Below the pieces are notes generated by a model. The model saw only the letters and a program-made list of their open reading frames with translations. It was not told the origin of the DNA and searched no databases. A program made the translations under genes and the position numbers. From Clostridiales bacterium GWD2_32_19 (lineage in GTDB: Bacteria > Bacillota > Clostridia > Lachnospirales > UBA12420): a stretch of DNA of 52,445 bases. Positions 41,874 to 50,184 of the stretch are shown here, in pieces. Location of the stretch: positions 1-52,445 of the forward strand of contig MGOU01000013.1 of the NCBI GenBank assembly GCA_001795385.1, written 5' to 3'. Position 1 is the first letter of the stretch; each line of letters starts with the position of its first letter.

Positions 41874-41894
41874 GGTAGTGTAAAATACACTATC
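41874..41894 (-). repeat. GGTAGTG hairpin element, copy D (minimal, between mutL and the permease)
   Basis: GGTAGTGTA (41874-41882), AAA, TACACTATC (41886-41894): both ends of the element with no interior. It directly abuts the mutL stop codon. 23 bases separate it from the permease ATG. It looks like a collapsed or minimal form of copies A and C. Confidence 0.75.
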
Positions 41895-43697
41895 TTATAT
41901 TACCCGTTTAAACTTTTTTTCTATCTCATATCTATCCATTGCAATTATTACAGGTCTTCCGTGCGGGCAATGAAATGGATTGTCTAATTTTATAAGATCA
42001 TCAATCATTTTCTTGCTCTCTTCAAAGCTCATTTTATCATTTGCCTTTACTGCTGCTTTGCAAGCAATACTTGCAATCTCTTGTTCTTTATTTTGATATG
42101 CGCTATTCACATCTCTTACTAGCATCTGGTCAATAATATCAAGAAAAAACTTTGCATTGCTTGGTTTATTTAATATAATAGGTACTTCCCTTATCGCAAA
42201 AGAATTTATACCAAACTCTTCTATTTCAAAACCAAACTTTTTCAATAATTCAATGTTCTTTAAAATGATTTCTTTTTCTTTAATCGAAACTTCTATTACC
42301 ATTGGTTGCAATAATTGTTGAGATATTATATTCTCTGACTTAAACTCATTCATAAATTTCTCGTATAACACCTTTTCATGTGCTGCATGTTGGTCTATTA
42401 TGTACATATTTTTTTCATGCTCTAGAATCCAATAAGTGTTAAATATTTGTCCAACTATCTTATAGTTTTTTAATATTTCTTTTCTTTCTATTATTTCCTT
42501 TTTATTCTCGTTTTCATGTACTATATTTTGCTTTATAAAATCAGGTTGATAATAGGTTTCATTAACTTTCACTGGTTTTTCTACTAAAGTGTCCCTATTA
42601 TTTTCCTTTATCAAGTAATTTTCAACTTCAAATGCATCTTTAATACAAGTTTTATTAATTTCTACTTTTAGTTCTTTTTCTTCATTTAGAGGAACATCTA
42701 CTATAAATGATACATTTTCTAATACTCTCTTTATCGCTTGATATACAGCAATGCACACCTTCTTTTCTTCTTTAAATCTGACTTCTATCTTAGTTGGATG
42801 AACATTTACATCAACCTCATCGGGCAGCATATTTATTTTCAATACGCAGAATGGGAATCTTTTTATCATCATGTAAGGCTTAAATGCATCTTCTACATAG
42901 TTTTCTATTGCTGTACTTTTTATGTATCTCCCATTTATAAAAAAGTTTTCATACATCCTATTTGCTCTATTCACCTCAGGTTTTCCAACAAACCCCTCTA
43001 CTCTTATATTATTCTCATAGTCATTTATTTCTAGCAATTTTTTAGTTATATCTCGTCCATATATATTAAATATGACATTATTCAAATCATTATTTCCTGA
43101 AGTATAAAAAACTACATTACTATTATTTATAAATTTAAATGATATTTCTGGATGTCCAAGTGCCATCTTACTCAAAATTTCTTCTATATAAGCTGCTTCT
43201 GTCATTTCTGTTTTTAAAAATTTTCTTCTTACTGGCGTATTATAAAATATGTTTTTCACTACCATTGTAGTTCCTTCTGGACAACCAACTTCACCTTCTT
43301 CTGTAACTATTCCCCCATCAATCTGCATTCTAACACCCGTAAGTTCATTATGCTCTTTTGTTATTATCTCTACCTGGGATATTGCTGCTATACTTGCAAG
43401 AGCCTCTCCCCTAAACCCCATAGACAATATATTACTTAAATCACTCTCATCCTTAATTTTGCTCGTTGCGTGCCGAATAAAAGCAATTTTTACATCCTTC
43501 TTTGATATTCCAAATCCGTTATCGGTCACACGAAGAAGAGATATTCCACCATTTTTTATCTCAACCGTTACCGCAGTAGCCTTTGCATCAATAGAATTTT
43601 CTACAAGTTCTTTTACTATAGACGCCGGTCTTTCAACCACTTCTCCAGCAGCTATTTTATTAATAGTTTTATTATCTAGAATGCTTATTTCATGCAA
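41895..43697 (-). CDS. mutL: DNA mismatch repair protein MutL
   Basis: About 600 residues from TTG at 43697, 8 bases after GGAGG; a GTG three codons earlier overlaps the ribosome site. GHKL ATPase: IAAGEVVERPASIVKELVENSIDA, DNGFGI and GFRGEALASI. The C-terminal half has the endonuclease signature IIDQHAAHEKVLYEKF, plus AAVKANDK and CPHGRPVI (zinc/beta-clamp endonuclease). MutL nicks the new strand in mismatch repair. No mutS is in the window. Confidence 0.96.
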   Translation of the reverse strand: MHEISILDNKTINKIAAGEVVERPASIVKELVENSIDAKATAVTVEIKNGGISLLRVTDNGFGISKKDVKIAFIRHATSKIKDESDLSNILSMGFRGEALASIAAISQVEIITKEHNELTGVRMQIDGGIVTEEGEVGCPEGTTMVVKNIFYNTPVRRKFLKTEMTEAAYIEEILSKMALGHPEISFKFINNSNVVFYTSGNNDLNNVIFNIYGRDITKKLLEINDYENNIRVEGFVGKPEVNRANRMYENFFINGRYIKSTAIENYVEDAFKPYMMIKRFPFCVLKINMLPDEVDVNVHPTKIEVRFKEEKKVCIAVYQAIKRVLENVSFIVDVPLNEEKELKVEINKTCIKDAFEVENYLIKENNRDTLVEKPVKVNETYYQPDFIKQNIVHENENKKEIIERKEILKNYKIVGQIFNTYWILEHEKNMYIIDQHAAHEKVLYEKFMNEFKSENIISQQLLQPMVIEVSIKEKEIILKNIELLKKFGFEIEEFGINSFAIREVPIILNKPSNAKFFLDIIDQMLVRDVNSAYQNKEQEIASIACKAAVKANDKMSFEESKKMIDDLIKLDNPFHCPHGRPVIIAMDRYEIEKKFKRVI

Positions 43698-43717
43698 GTT
43701 ATTCACCTCCTAAACCC

Positions 43718-44230
43718 CTATCTGCGTTTTTCCTTATATCTTTTCAGTATCGACAAATCTCTTTCCACTATATATCTAGCAACTTTTTCATCACCACTAT
43801 CACCAAAATAACCTTCTTTGATTTCCTCTTCTAATTTATTAATTGCATCATCTAAACTCACCCAATTTAAAGAAAACTCTAATCTCTGCTCCCTTAATGT
43901 ATATTTTGGCTCTTTCAATTCTCCATTAGTCTTTGAAAAATAGATATATGATAGTTGCATTAGTTTAAATTCATTTCTGTATTCCATAGTATATCCCACA
44001 TCACTTATAACATCAATATCTGCTCCCACCTCTTCTAATATTTCTCGTCTTAATGCTTCCAACTCATTTTCATCACTTTCTATCTTTCCACCAGGAAGTT
44101 TATGATAATTGAGTTTCCCCACATATAGCATAGCAATTTCATCTTTTTCATTCTGTAAAATAGTCATCACAGCTGTTCTTTTTTTATATTTTAGTTCTTG
44201 TCTATTTCCAATTTCTCTTATTAGCTCCAT
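43718..44230 (-). CDS. NUDIX hydrolase
   Basis: 170 residues. The Nudix box [24 protein letters not shown] is complete (G-x5-E-x7-REUxEExGU) near residue 45-68. The substrate is unknown; it could be a housecleaning nucleotide hydrolase. Its start overlaps the end of the ygiQ-like gene by 29 bases; GGAAG precedes the ATG. Its stop lies about 20 bases before the mutL start. Confidence 0.9.
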   Translation of the reverse strand: MELIREIGNRQELKYKKRTAVMTILQNEKDEIAMLYVGKLNYHKLPGGKIESDENELEALRREILEEVGADIDVISDVGYTMEYRNEFKLMQLSYIYFSKTNGELKEPKYTLREQRLEFSLNWVSLDDAINKLEEEIKEGYFGDSGDEKVARYIVERDLSILKRYKEKRR

Positions 44231-46079
44231 GTCGTTCTTCCTTTCTTTTGTCTTGTAATTTATAACTAATTCTTTTCACTTTATTTTCTTCCTTTATAAG
44301 ACATTTTTTTTCATTTCCAATTAAATCTGTTCTACAAGCTCTAGTCAGTGCTTCATGTACTAAATTATAATTTGAAGGCCGTGTATATTGCAGTAAAGCT
44401 CGTTGCATAGCCTTATCATGCATTGTTTTTGGAACATATATTTCCTTCATAGTTTGAGGATCAATCTCTGTATAATACATACATGTAGACATTGTTCCTG
44501 GAGTCGGGTAAAAATCCTGTACTTGTTCAGGAATATAACCCATATTGTCTCTCACATATTCTGCAAGCTTTATCGCATCATTTAATGTACTACCTGGATG
44601 ACTTGAAATAAAGTATGGCACTAAAAATTGTCCCTTACCTAACTTTTTATTTATATCATTATATTTTTTTACAAATTTTTCGTATACTTCATTTCTCGGT
44701 TTACCCATTTTTTCTAGAACATTATTAGACACATGCTCAGGTGCTACCTTTAATTGTCCACTTATATGATGTTCGCAAAGTTCATTAAAAAATGTATCGT
44801 CTTTATCATTAATCAAATAATCAAAACGTATCCCTGATCTTACAAAAACCTTTTTTATTCCTTTTAGTTCTCTTAATTTTCTAAGGAGTTTTAAGTAATC
44901 CTCATGATCTATTTTCATATTTTTACATGGTTCGGGAAATAAACACTGCTTACTTATGCAGACTCCAGATTTTTTTTGTTTATCACAAGCAAGGTTCCTA
45001 AAATTCGCAGTAGGGCCTCCAACATCATGAATATACCCTTTAAACTCTGGATCTTTAATTAATTCTTTTGCCTCATCTACAATAGCATTTCTACTTCTAG
45101 ATGTTACCATTCTACCTTGATGAAAATTAAGTGCACAAAAATTGCAACCTCCAAAACATCCTCTACTACTTAAAAGACTAAACTTCACCTCTTTTATTGC
45201 CGATATTCCTCCTAATTTCTCATATATTGGATGATACGTCCGCATATAAGTCAATGAATAAACATCATCTAGCTCCTTTGTTCCGAGTGGGTCACTAGGC
45301 TGATTTTGAACTATAAAAAAATCTTGATATGGCTCAATTAGAACCTTACTTGAAATAGAATCTGTATTTTTATGCTGAATATTAAAGCTTTCAGCATACT
45401 TTAATTTATCTTTTAATATCTCTTTAAAATTAGGTAAAATAGTATAATCATATAGTCCGTCTAAACTTTTTGCTTTAAAAACAGTCCCTTTAATATAATT
45501 AATATCGTGTATATCTATTCCTGCATCTAAATTATCCGCAATTTCTACTATTTGATGTTCTCCCATGCCAAATGTGAGAAGGTCAGCCTGTGAATCTACA
45601 ATAATACTCTTACGCACTTTATCATCCCAGTAATCATAATGCCCGAACCTTCGTAAACTTGCTTCAAGTCCACCTATAATTATAGGTACATCACCAAAAG
45701 CTTCTCTCACTTTATTACAATAAACAATTACGGCTCTATCAGGTCTAGATCCTACCTTATCTCCCGGAGAGTATACATCAACTTTTCTCTTCTTTTTTGC
45801 TGCTGTATAATTATTTACCATAGAATCTATGTTGCCACTACTTATAAGAAAAGCTAGTCTTGGTCTACCTAGTTCTTTAAAATCTTCAAGATTCTTCACA
45901 TCCGGTTGTGCGATAATACCTACCTTATATCCATGTGCTTCCAACACCCTTGATATTATAGCGGTACCAAAAGAAGGGTGATCTATATAAGCATCACCTG
46001 TAATGAAAATGAAATCACACTCATCCCAACCTCTATTATCCATGTCAATTTTTGATATCGGTAAAAAATCATTTATCAT
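44202..46079 (-). CDS. YgiQ-family radical SAM protein
   Basis: About 625 residues from the ATG at 46079 (GGAG, 7-base gap). [20 protein letters not shown] gives the radical SAM CxxxCxxC cluster near residue 310. A B12-type N-terminal region ([20 protein letters not shown]) and a C-terminal extension (Cys-rich) are typical. The reaction is unknown. It lies directly after zapA. Confidence 0.93.
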   Translation of the reverse strand: MINDFLPISKIDMDNRGWDECDFIFITGDAYIDHPSFGTAIISRVLEAHGYKVGIIAQPDVKNLEDFKELGRPRLAFLISSGNIDSMVNNYTAAKKKRKVDVYSPGDKVGSRPDRAVIVYCNKVREAFGDVPIIIGGLEASLRRFGHYDYWDDKVRKSIIVDSQADLLTFGMGEHQIVEIADNLDAGIDIHDINYIKGTVFKAKSLDGLYDYTILPNFKEILKDKLKYAESFNIQHKNTDSISSKVLIEPYQDFFIVQNQPSDPLGTKELDDVYSLTYMRTYHPIYEKLGGISAIKEVKFSLLSSRGCFGGCNFCALNFHQGRMVTSRSRNAIVDEAKELIKDPEFKGYIHDVGGPTANFRNLACDKQKKSGVCISKQCLFPEPCKNMKIDHEDYLKLLRKLRELKGIKKVFVRSGIRFDYLINDKDDTFFNELCEHHISGQLKVAPEHVSNNVLEKMGKPRNEVYEKFVKKYNDINKKLGKGQFLVPYFISSHPGSTLNDAIKLAEYVRDNMGYIPEQVQDFYPTPGTMSTCMYYTEIDPQTMKEIYVPKTMHDKAMQRALLQYTRPSNYNLVHEALTRACRTDLIGNEKKCLIKEENKVKRISYKLQDKRKEERHGANKRNWK

Positions 46080-46098
46080 TATAATTCTCCATTCATAA

Positions 46099-46431
46099 TT
46101 ATTTTCTATTTTTTCTATTCCTAAGTAACTCACTCGATAGTTTTTCTAACTTATCTTTTAAAATGATATTTTCTTTCATCAATTCACTTATTTTCAAATC
46201 ATAATCCCTGTTTTTAAGAATCTCTTTAAAATAGTCATCAGTAACATTTACACTCGCGATTATAGATATATTTTGGATGCTCATTCCTTTTGAAAAATCC
46301 ATGCTACGAATGTCACTATATTTTTTATCAATATAGGCAGCAACCTTTTGCATATACTCAACACTTTCTACGCCTACTAGAGTATTTGATATTCCATCTA
46401 TTACAACATTGATTTTATTCTTCTCGCTCAT
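46099..46431 (-). CDS. zapA: Cell division protein ZapA
   Basis: About 110 residues from the second ATG (GGAGG 7 bases upstream). [37 protein letters not shown] is the ZapA globular head and the C-terminal ~45 residues form a coiled coil ([20 protein letters not shown]). It cross-links FtsZ at the Z ring. It is upstream of and close to the ygiQ gene. Confidence 0.9.
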   Translation of the reverse strand: MSEKNKINVVIDGISNTLVGVESVEYMQKVAAYIDKKYSDIRSMDFSKGMSIQNISIIASVNVTDDYFKEILKNRDYDLKISELMKENIILKDKLEKLSSELLRNRKNRK

Positions 46432-46531
46432 AAGCATACCTCCGAGATAGTATATTTTAGTATTGGTTACTTGATATCATTTTATATTATTCTACTACAC
46501 TTTCCCATTTTTTTCAATAACTTTAATAAAA

Positions 46532-46559
46532 AAGATATGTAACTTATGCTACATATCTT
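46532..46559 (-). terminator. Terminator overlapping the tetR 3' end
   Basis: AAGATATGTA (46532-46541) and TACATATCTT (46550-46559), 10 bp, 8-base loop; the minus strand continues with TTTTTTATT. The tetR-like stop codon lies in the hairpin. Confidence 0.85.
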
Positions 46560-47146
46560 GATTTTAAACCATTAAGTAATGAACTTACCGATTGTATGTA
46601 GGCTTCTACATCTTCTTCCTTATTATTCGCAAAATATGTAAGTAATCCTTCTACCATAGAATACAATATAACCGACATGATTTTTTCTGAAACTTCTTCA
46701 ATTTCTTTGTTTCTTTTTGCTTCTTCAAACAAATTTTCGAATATTTCTTTTATTTTAACAGAATACATATCTAAAACATTATATTGTTCTTTCGTATTAT
46801 CATTATCTTGCATCCATGTTTCAACTAAAGTCAACAATATACTAGTGTATTTATGTCTTTTCAAAAGTTCAGTAACTATTGCTGTAACCTTATCGTAAAA
46901 TGAAACACTCTTATCATTAATAATATCTTTTATTCTACCATGCACCCTATTTATGACAAAATCTACTGCTGATTTAAAAAGGTGCTCCTTGTCCTTGAAA
47001 TATTGATATACTGTAGTCCTAGAAACATTTGCCTCTTCTGATATATCAGATATCCTTGTTTTTTCATAACCTTTTGTGTTAAATACTTTAATTGCTGCCT
47101 GCATTATTTCCTTACGCTTCTGTTCGTGATCCACTATTTTTGGCAT
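46544..47146 (-). CDS. TetR-family transcriptional regulator
   Basis: 200 residues. The N-terminal helix-turn-helix is clear: GYEKTRISDISEEANVSRTTVYQYFKDKEHLFKSAV. The C-terminal ligand/dimer domain is all helical with no recognisable ligand class. It stands alone, so its target may be the upstream secreted gene or itself. GGAGGAG precedes the ATG. Confidence 0.92.
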   Translation of the reverse strand: MPKIVDHEQKRKEIMQAAIKVFNTKGYEKTRISDISEEANVSRTTVYQYFKDKEHLFKSAVDFVINRVHGRIKDIINDKSVSFYDKVTAIVTELLKRHKYTSILLTLVETWMQDNDNTKEQYNVLDMYSVKIKEIFENLFEEAKRNKEIEEVSEKIMSVILYSMVEGLLTYFANNKEEDVEAYIQSVSSLLNGLKSRYVA

Positions 47147-47214
47147 GCCTACTCCTCCTATTATTTTTAGTATAATTATATATTTCTAACATATTTTTTA
47201 TTTTTGAAAATATA

Positions 47215-47242
47215 TTGCATATATAGCAAATCATGCTGTCAA
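47215..47242 (-). promoter_or_regulatory. Possible tetR promoter with operator-like palindrome
   Basis: On the minus strand TTGACA (47237-47242) is followed by the imperfect palindrome TTGC-N7-GCAA (47215-47229), where a -10 would lie. TetR-type autoregulation through such a site is common. The -10 itself is weak, and another TATAAT lies closer to the gene. Confidence 0.35.
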
Positions 47243-47335
47243 TATTACCATTTTTGTCTAATTTTGTCAACCTATTTTTACAAAATATTTTTAAAGAGTC
47301 AATAAAAACCGTTTTAGTATAACTGAAACTTTGTG

Positions 47336-47782
47336 TTATTCTGGTTGCACCACATATTCAACACTATCTGTTTTTACATCATCTTCTTTTATACATATAG
47401 TTTCCTTGTCTATACCTTCAAAAATTGTTATTTTATCAGCAAATTTAGCATCATTTGAGGGTATAATATCCCCAACACATTTCAAATTTAAAATTTCTTT
47501 CACTTCACCGCTTTGATGATATATAACAGCATAAGTCTGAGATTCATTATAAAACTTTGGAGGATTTAAATATTGATTTATATCATTTATATTACCATCA
47601 TCTTCATAACTTAGTTTTACTTCATGTCCTCTAATATCGGACTCGTTTGTACCGCAAGGAACGCCGTTAAGCCACTGGTCTACTCGTTTTACAGCACTCG
47701 TCTGCAAACCTGCAAATATTGTTAATCCTAATAATGCAGTTGCACAAATTTTTTTGAACCTATTTGGATTTGCTAAATACAT
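47336..47782 (-). CDS. Hypothetical secreted protein
   Basis: 148 residues. A signal peptide (KKICATALLGLTIFAGLQTSA) is followed by a mature part of about 120 residues, beta-rich and acidic, with four Cys (VPCG, LKCVG, ETICI). No known domain is visible. It lies upstream of the tetR gene in the same direction with a 189-base gap. The role is unknown. Confidence 0.7.
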   Translation of the reverse strand: MYLANPNRFKKICATALLGLTIFAGLQTSAVKRVDQWLNGVPCGTNESDIRGHEVKLSYEDDGNINDINQYLNPPKFYNESQTYAVIYHQSGEVKEILNLKCVGDIIPSNDAKFADKITIFEGIDKETICIKEDDVKTDSVEYVVQPE

Positions 47783-47884
47783 AATATCTCCCCCTTTTAT
47801 TTACTTCCGATTTCATAACTTTTTTTATTATACATTAATTCCCATTTTTTGTCAACCATATTTTGTAAATATTTAGTGTGTTGT

Positions 47885-47913
47885 GTATATTTATTAGTTA
47901 TTGTGGCAAAATA
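47885..47913 (+). promoter_or_regulatory. SigG-like promoter of the SASP gene
   Basis: GTATA at 47885-47889 fits the SigG -35 (GHATR); 17 bases later CAAAATA (47907-47913) is close to the -10 CATWMTA. It lies just ahead of the SASP ribosome site. Confidence 0.6.
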
Positions 47914-47930
47914 TAACCGAGGTGTTTGCT

Positions 47931-48113
47931 ATGGATAATGATATATTTCCAATTAATATACGACTTAAATATGAAGTTGCCGAAGAACTCGGTCTTCTTG
48001 ACAAGCTCAAAGAACATGGTTTTAAAGGATTATCAGCTAGTGAGACTGGTAAAATTGGGGCTATGGTTAAGAAAAGACTTAATGAATATAAAAAAAGTAA
48101 TTCGGGGGATTGA
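47931..48113 (+). CDS. Divergent alpha/beta-type small acid-soluble spore protein (SASP)
   Basis: 60 residues from the ATG at 47931 (GAGG, 8 bases upstream). LKYEVAEELGLLDKLKEHG and GLSASETGKIGAMVKKRL match the two conserved SASP blocks: the KYEVAEELG block with the GPR protease site E-(V/I)A, and the GxxGxxMVKRL block. SASPs coat and protect spore DNA and are degraded at germination. It has a 7-residue insert before the second block and Ala in place of one of the Gly. A SigG-like promoter precedes it. Confidence 0.82.
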   Translation: MDNDIFPINIRLKYEVAEELGLLDKLKEHGFKGLSASETGKIGAMVKKRLNEYKKSNSGD

Positions 48114-48165
48114 AAATATTAAAAATTTACTGTATAATCATTTAAAAAACTAAGGAGTTGTTTTC

Positions 48166-49056
48166 ATGAGCGATTATATATTACGCGCAGCTGCAAAAGA
48201 CGAACAAGTTCGCGCTTTCATTTCATATAATAAAGATACAGTACAAAAAGCAAGAGAAATACACGATACTTCTCCAGTTGCATCAGCTGCACTTGGCCGA
48301 ACTCTTATTGTCGCTTCACTCATGAGTGCTATGCTCAAGAATGATTCTGATTTGATAACTATACAAATAAAAGGTGACGGACCTATACGTGGTATCGTCG
48401 TTGTTGCTGATAATAAAAGTAACGTAAAAGGATATGTATACAATCCCGATGTCTCTCTTCCATTAAATTCACTGGGAAAACTTGATGTCGGAGGTGCTAT
48501 TGGAAAAGGCTCTCTCACTGTTATTAAAGACTTAGGACTTAAAACCCCGTACTTAGGTCAAACAGAGCTTGTTACTAGCGAAATAGCAGAGGATTTTACA
48601 TATTATTTCACTACTTCTGAGCAAATTCCTTCTGCTGTAGCATTGGGTGTTCTTGTAGATACAGATACTAGTATCAAACATGCTGGCGGTTTTATTATAC
48701 AGGTTATGCCGGGATGTGAAGAAATTACTCTCTCTACACTTGAGCGCAATATTTCAAAAATGAAATCTATTACAACACTTTTTGATGAAGGTAATACACC
48801 AGAAGATATTTTGAAAACTATCTTTGATAGTATTCCGTATACTATATATGAAACCCAAAAAACAGATTTCAGATGCAATTGTTCTAAAGAACGTGTTGAA
48901 AAAGCATTTATAAGCATAGGAATAAAAGATTTACAAGACATTTTAGAAAAAGATAAAAAAGCTGAATTAAATTGCCACTTTTGTAATAAAAATTATGTGT
49001 TTGATGAAGAACATATAAAGAAGTTAATATCTGATGTTGGATGTGAATTGAGGTAG
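48166..49056 (+). CDS. hslO: Redox-regulated chaperone Hsp33
   Basis: 296 residues. The N-terminal substrate domain has the GKGSLTVIKDLGLKTPYLGQ pattern. The C-terminus has the redox zinc site in CNCSKERVEKAF and CHFCNKNY (CxC and CxxC). Hsp33 is activated by disulfide formation under oxidative stress plus heat. AGGAG is upstream. It lies 52 bases after the SASP gene. Confidence 0.96.
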   Translation: MSDYILRAAAKDEQVRAFISYNKDTVQKAREIHDTSPVASAALGRTLIVASLMSAMLKNDSDLITIQIKGDGPIRGIVVVADNKSNVKGYVYNPDVSLPLNSLGKLDVGGAIGKGSLTVIKDLGLKTPYLGQTELVTSEIAEDFTYYFTTSEQIPSAVALGVLVDTDTSIKHAGGFIIQVMPGCEEITLSTLERNISKMKSITTLFDEGNTPEDILKTIFDSIPYTIYETQKTDFRCNCSKERVEKAFISIGIKDLQDILEKDKKAELNCHFCNKNYVFDEEHIKKLISDVGCELR

Positions 49057-49114
49057 TAATTTAAAAAAATAATGAACCTAATAAAAGAAAAACTATAAGT
49101 TAAGGACAAAACTG

Positions 49115-49155
49115 CTACCCTCACCCCGAATCGCCCTGTAACAAAGGGAGATGGG
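49115..49155. repeat. GC-rich palindromic repeat (family R3), copy 2
   Basis: CTACCCTCACCCC, CGCCCTGTAACAAAGGGAG and ATGGG. The reverse strand reads CCCATCTCCCTTTGTTACAGGG, close to the stem at 39552-39580. It lies between hslO and the NUDIX gene. Confidence 0.6.
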
Positions 49156-49210
49156 AAAAGTAAAAAGCTATAATACTTTTGACACAACAACATTTAAAGG
49201 AGGTTTATTC

Positions 49211-49639
49211 ATGATTACAAGAAATTTTTCTTTGGCTATAAAAGCTGTTGTTGTTAAAGATAATCAATATCTACTTCTGCATAAATCAGTTAGCGAAATG
49301 GAAAAAACAAAGATAAACAGTCATAATCCATGGGATTTGCCTGGAGGTTCTATTCAGTTTTTCGAAAAAAATGTTGATGGACTCCTACGCGAAGTAAAAG
49401 AGGAAACAGGGCTCAATGTGAAAGTCATTAAACCACTTTATGTATACGATGCTATACGCCCTCACTTACATATGACTATAATTACATACCTTTGTAAATA
49501 CACCTCAGGTATACTTAGTTTAAGTAATGAACATGATTCTTATAAATGGATTACCCATGAAGAATTAGACAGTCTTGATATGCCTGAATGGCTGAAAAAC
49601 TACTTTTATATGGCAATTGAGGAATATGAAAATTTATAA
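49211..49639 (+). CDS. NUDIX hydrolase
   Basis: 142 residues from the ATG at 49211 (AGGAGG, 7-base gap). GGSIQFFEKNVDGLLREVKEETGL is a complete Nudix box near residue 45-70. The substrate is unknown. It is the second NUDIX protein of the window and is not similar to the one at 43.7 kb outside the box. Confidence 0.9.
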   Translation: MITRNFSLAIKAVVVKDNQYLLLHKSVSEMEKTKINSHNPWDLPGGSIQFFEKNVDGLLREVKEETGLNVKVIKPLYVYDAIRPHLHMTIITYLCKYTSGILSLSNEHDSYKWITHEELDSLDMPEWLKNYFYMAIEEYENL

Positions 49640-49656
49640 GAATTTATAAATTTCTA

Positions 49657-49686
49657 TTGACAATCAGGGTATATTAAGAATATAAT
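49657..49686 (+). promoter_or_regulatory. SigA promoter of the thrS leader
   Basis: TTGACA (49657-49662), 18 bases, TATAAT (49681-49686): a near-consensus vegetative promoter. Confidence 0.88.
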
Positions 49687-49689
49687 ATA

Positions 49690-49970
49690 TAAAAATCGTA
49701 AAAGGTAATGATGAGGCGAGTAAGTTAAAAACATTTTTAAGAGAGAGAATATCGTGGCTGTAAGTATTCTCAAACATGATTAACTGAAAACTACCTCTAA
49801 ACTACAATCGAAAGAATAGTCGTTCTCCTGCGTTAAAGGAAGTTAAGAAAATGGAAAACAGAAAATTAAGACCAACTTTTAATTTTCAACTTTCTATTTA
49901 AATAAGGGTGGAACCACGAGAAATCTCGTCCCGTATAATACTTAAGTATTATATGAGACGAGATTTTTTT
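49690..49970 (+). promoter_or_regulatory. T-box leader (threonine) upstream of thrS
   Basis: GTGGCTGTAAGTATTCT near 49754 is the usual Stem I apical loop sequence. The specifier region GAAAACTACC offers ACU at 49790-49792 (or ACC just after), a threonine codon. The T-box AAGGGTGGAACCACG lies at 49904-49918. Terminator arms AAATCTCGTC (49921-49930) and GACGAGATTT (49957-49966) precede a long T-run, with a palindromic hairpin (ATAATACTTAAGTATTAT) between them. Uncharged tRNA-Thr would stabilise the antiterminator and let thrS be made. Confidence 0.9.
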
Positions 49971-50000
49971 TGTTTTCTACTTTATCAAGATGTATTTAGC

Positions 50001-50160
50001 AATGAATCTCCCCTCAGCAAGCTGACGGGGTATCTCTCTGTCATTGCGAGCATCTTTTCGCGAAGCAATCTCGTTCTTAGGCTAAAAGAGAGATTGCTTC
50101 GTTCCTCGCAATGACACATACGCCGCAAGCGGACGGGGAATTAGACCCGAAGAGATTAAA
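50001..50160 (+). repeat. Palindromic repeat family R1, copy 3 (in the thrS leader)
   Basis: Starts AATGAATCTCCCC, has GTCATTGCGAGC, GCGAAGCAATCTCG, GAGATTGCTTCG, CTCGCAATGAC, GACGGGGAATTAGACCC and ends AAGAGATTAAA. It differs from copies 1 and 2 by several bases. It sits between the T-box terminator and the thrS ribosome site; its end lies 23-24 bases before the ATG. Confidence 0.85.
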
Positions 50161-50184
50161 CATATTATAAAAGGAGGTATTACA

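Noticed and set aside
46446-46470. A fifth hairpin element of the GGTAGTG family upstream of zapA
   Set aside because: GATAGTATATTTTAGTATTGG only weakly resembles it, is in the opposite orientation, and lies 15 bases and not 23 from the start.
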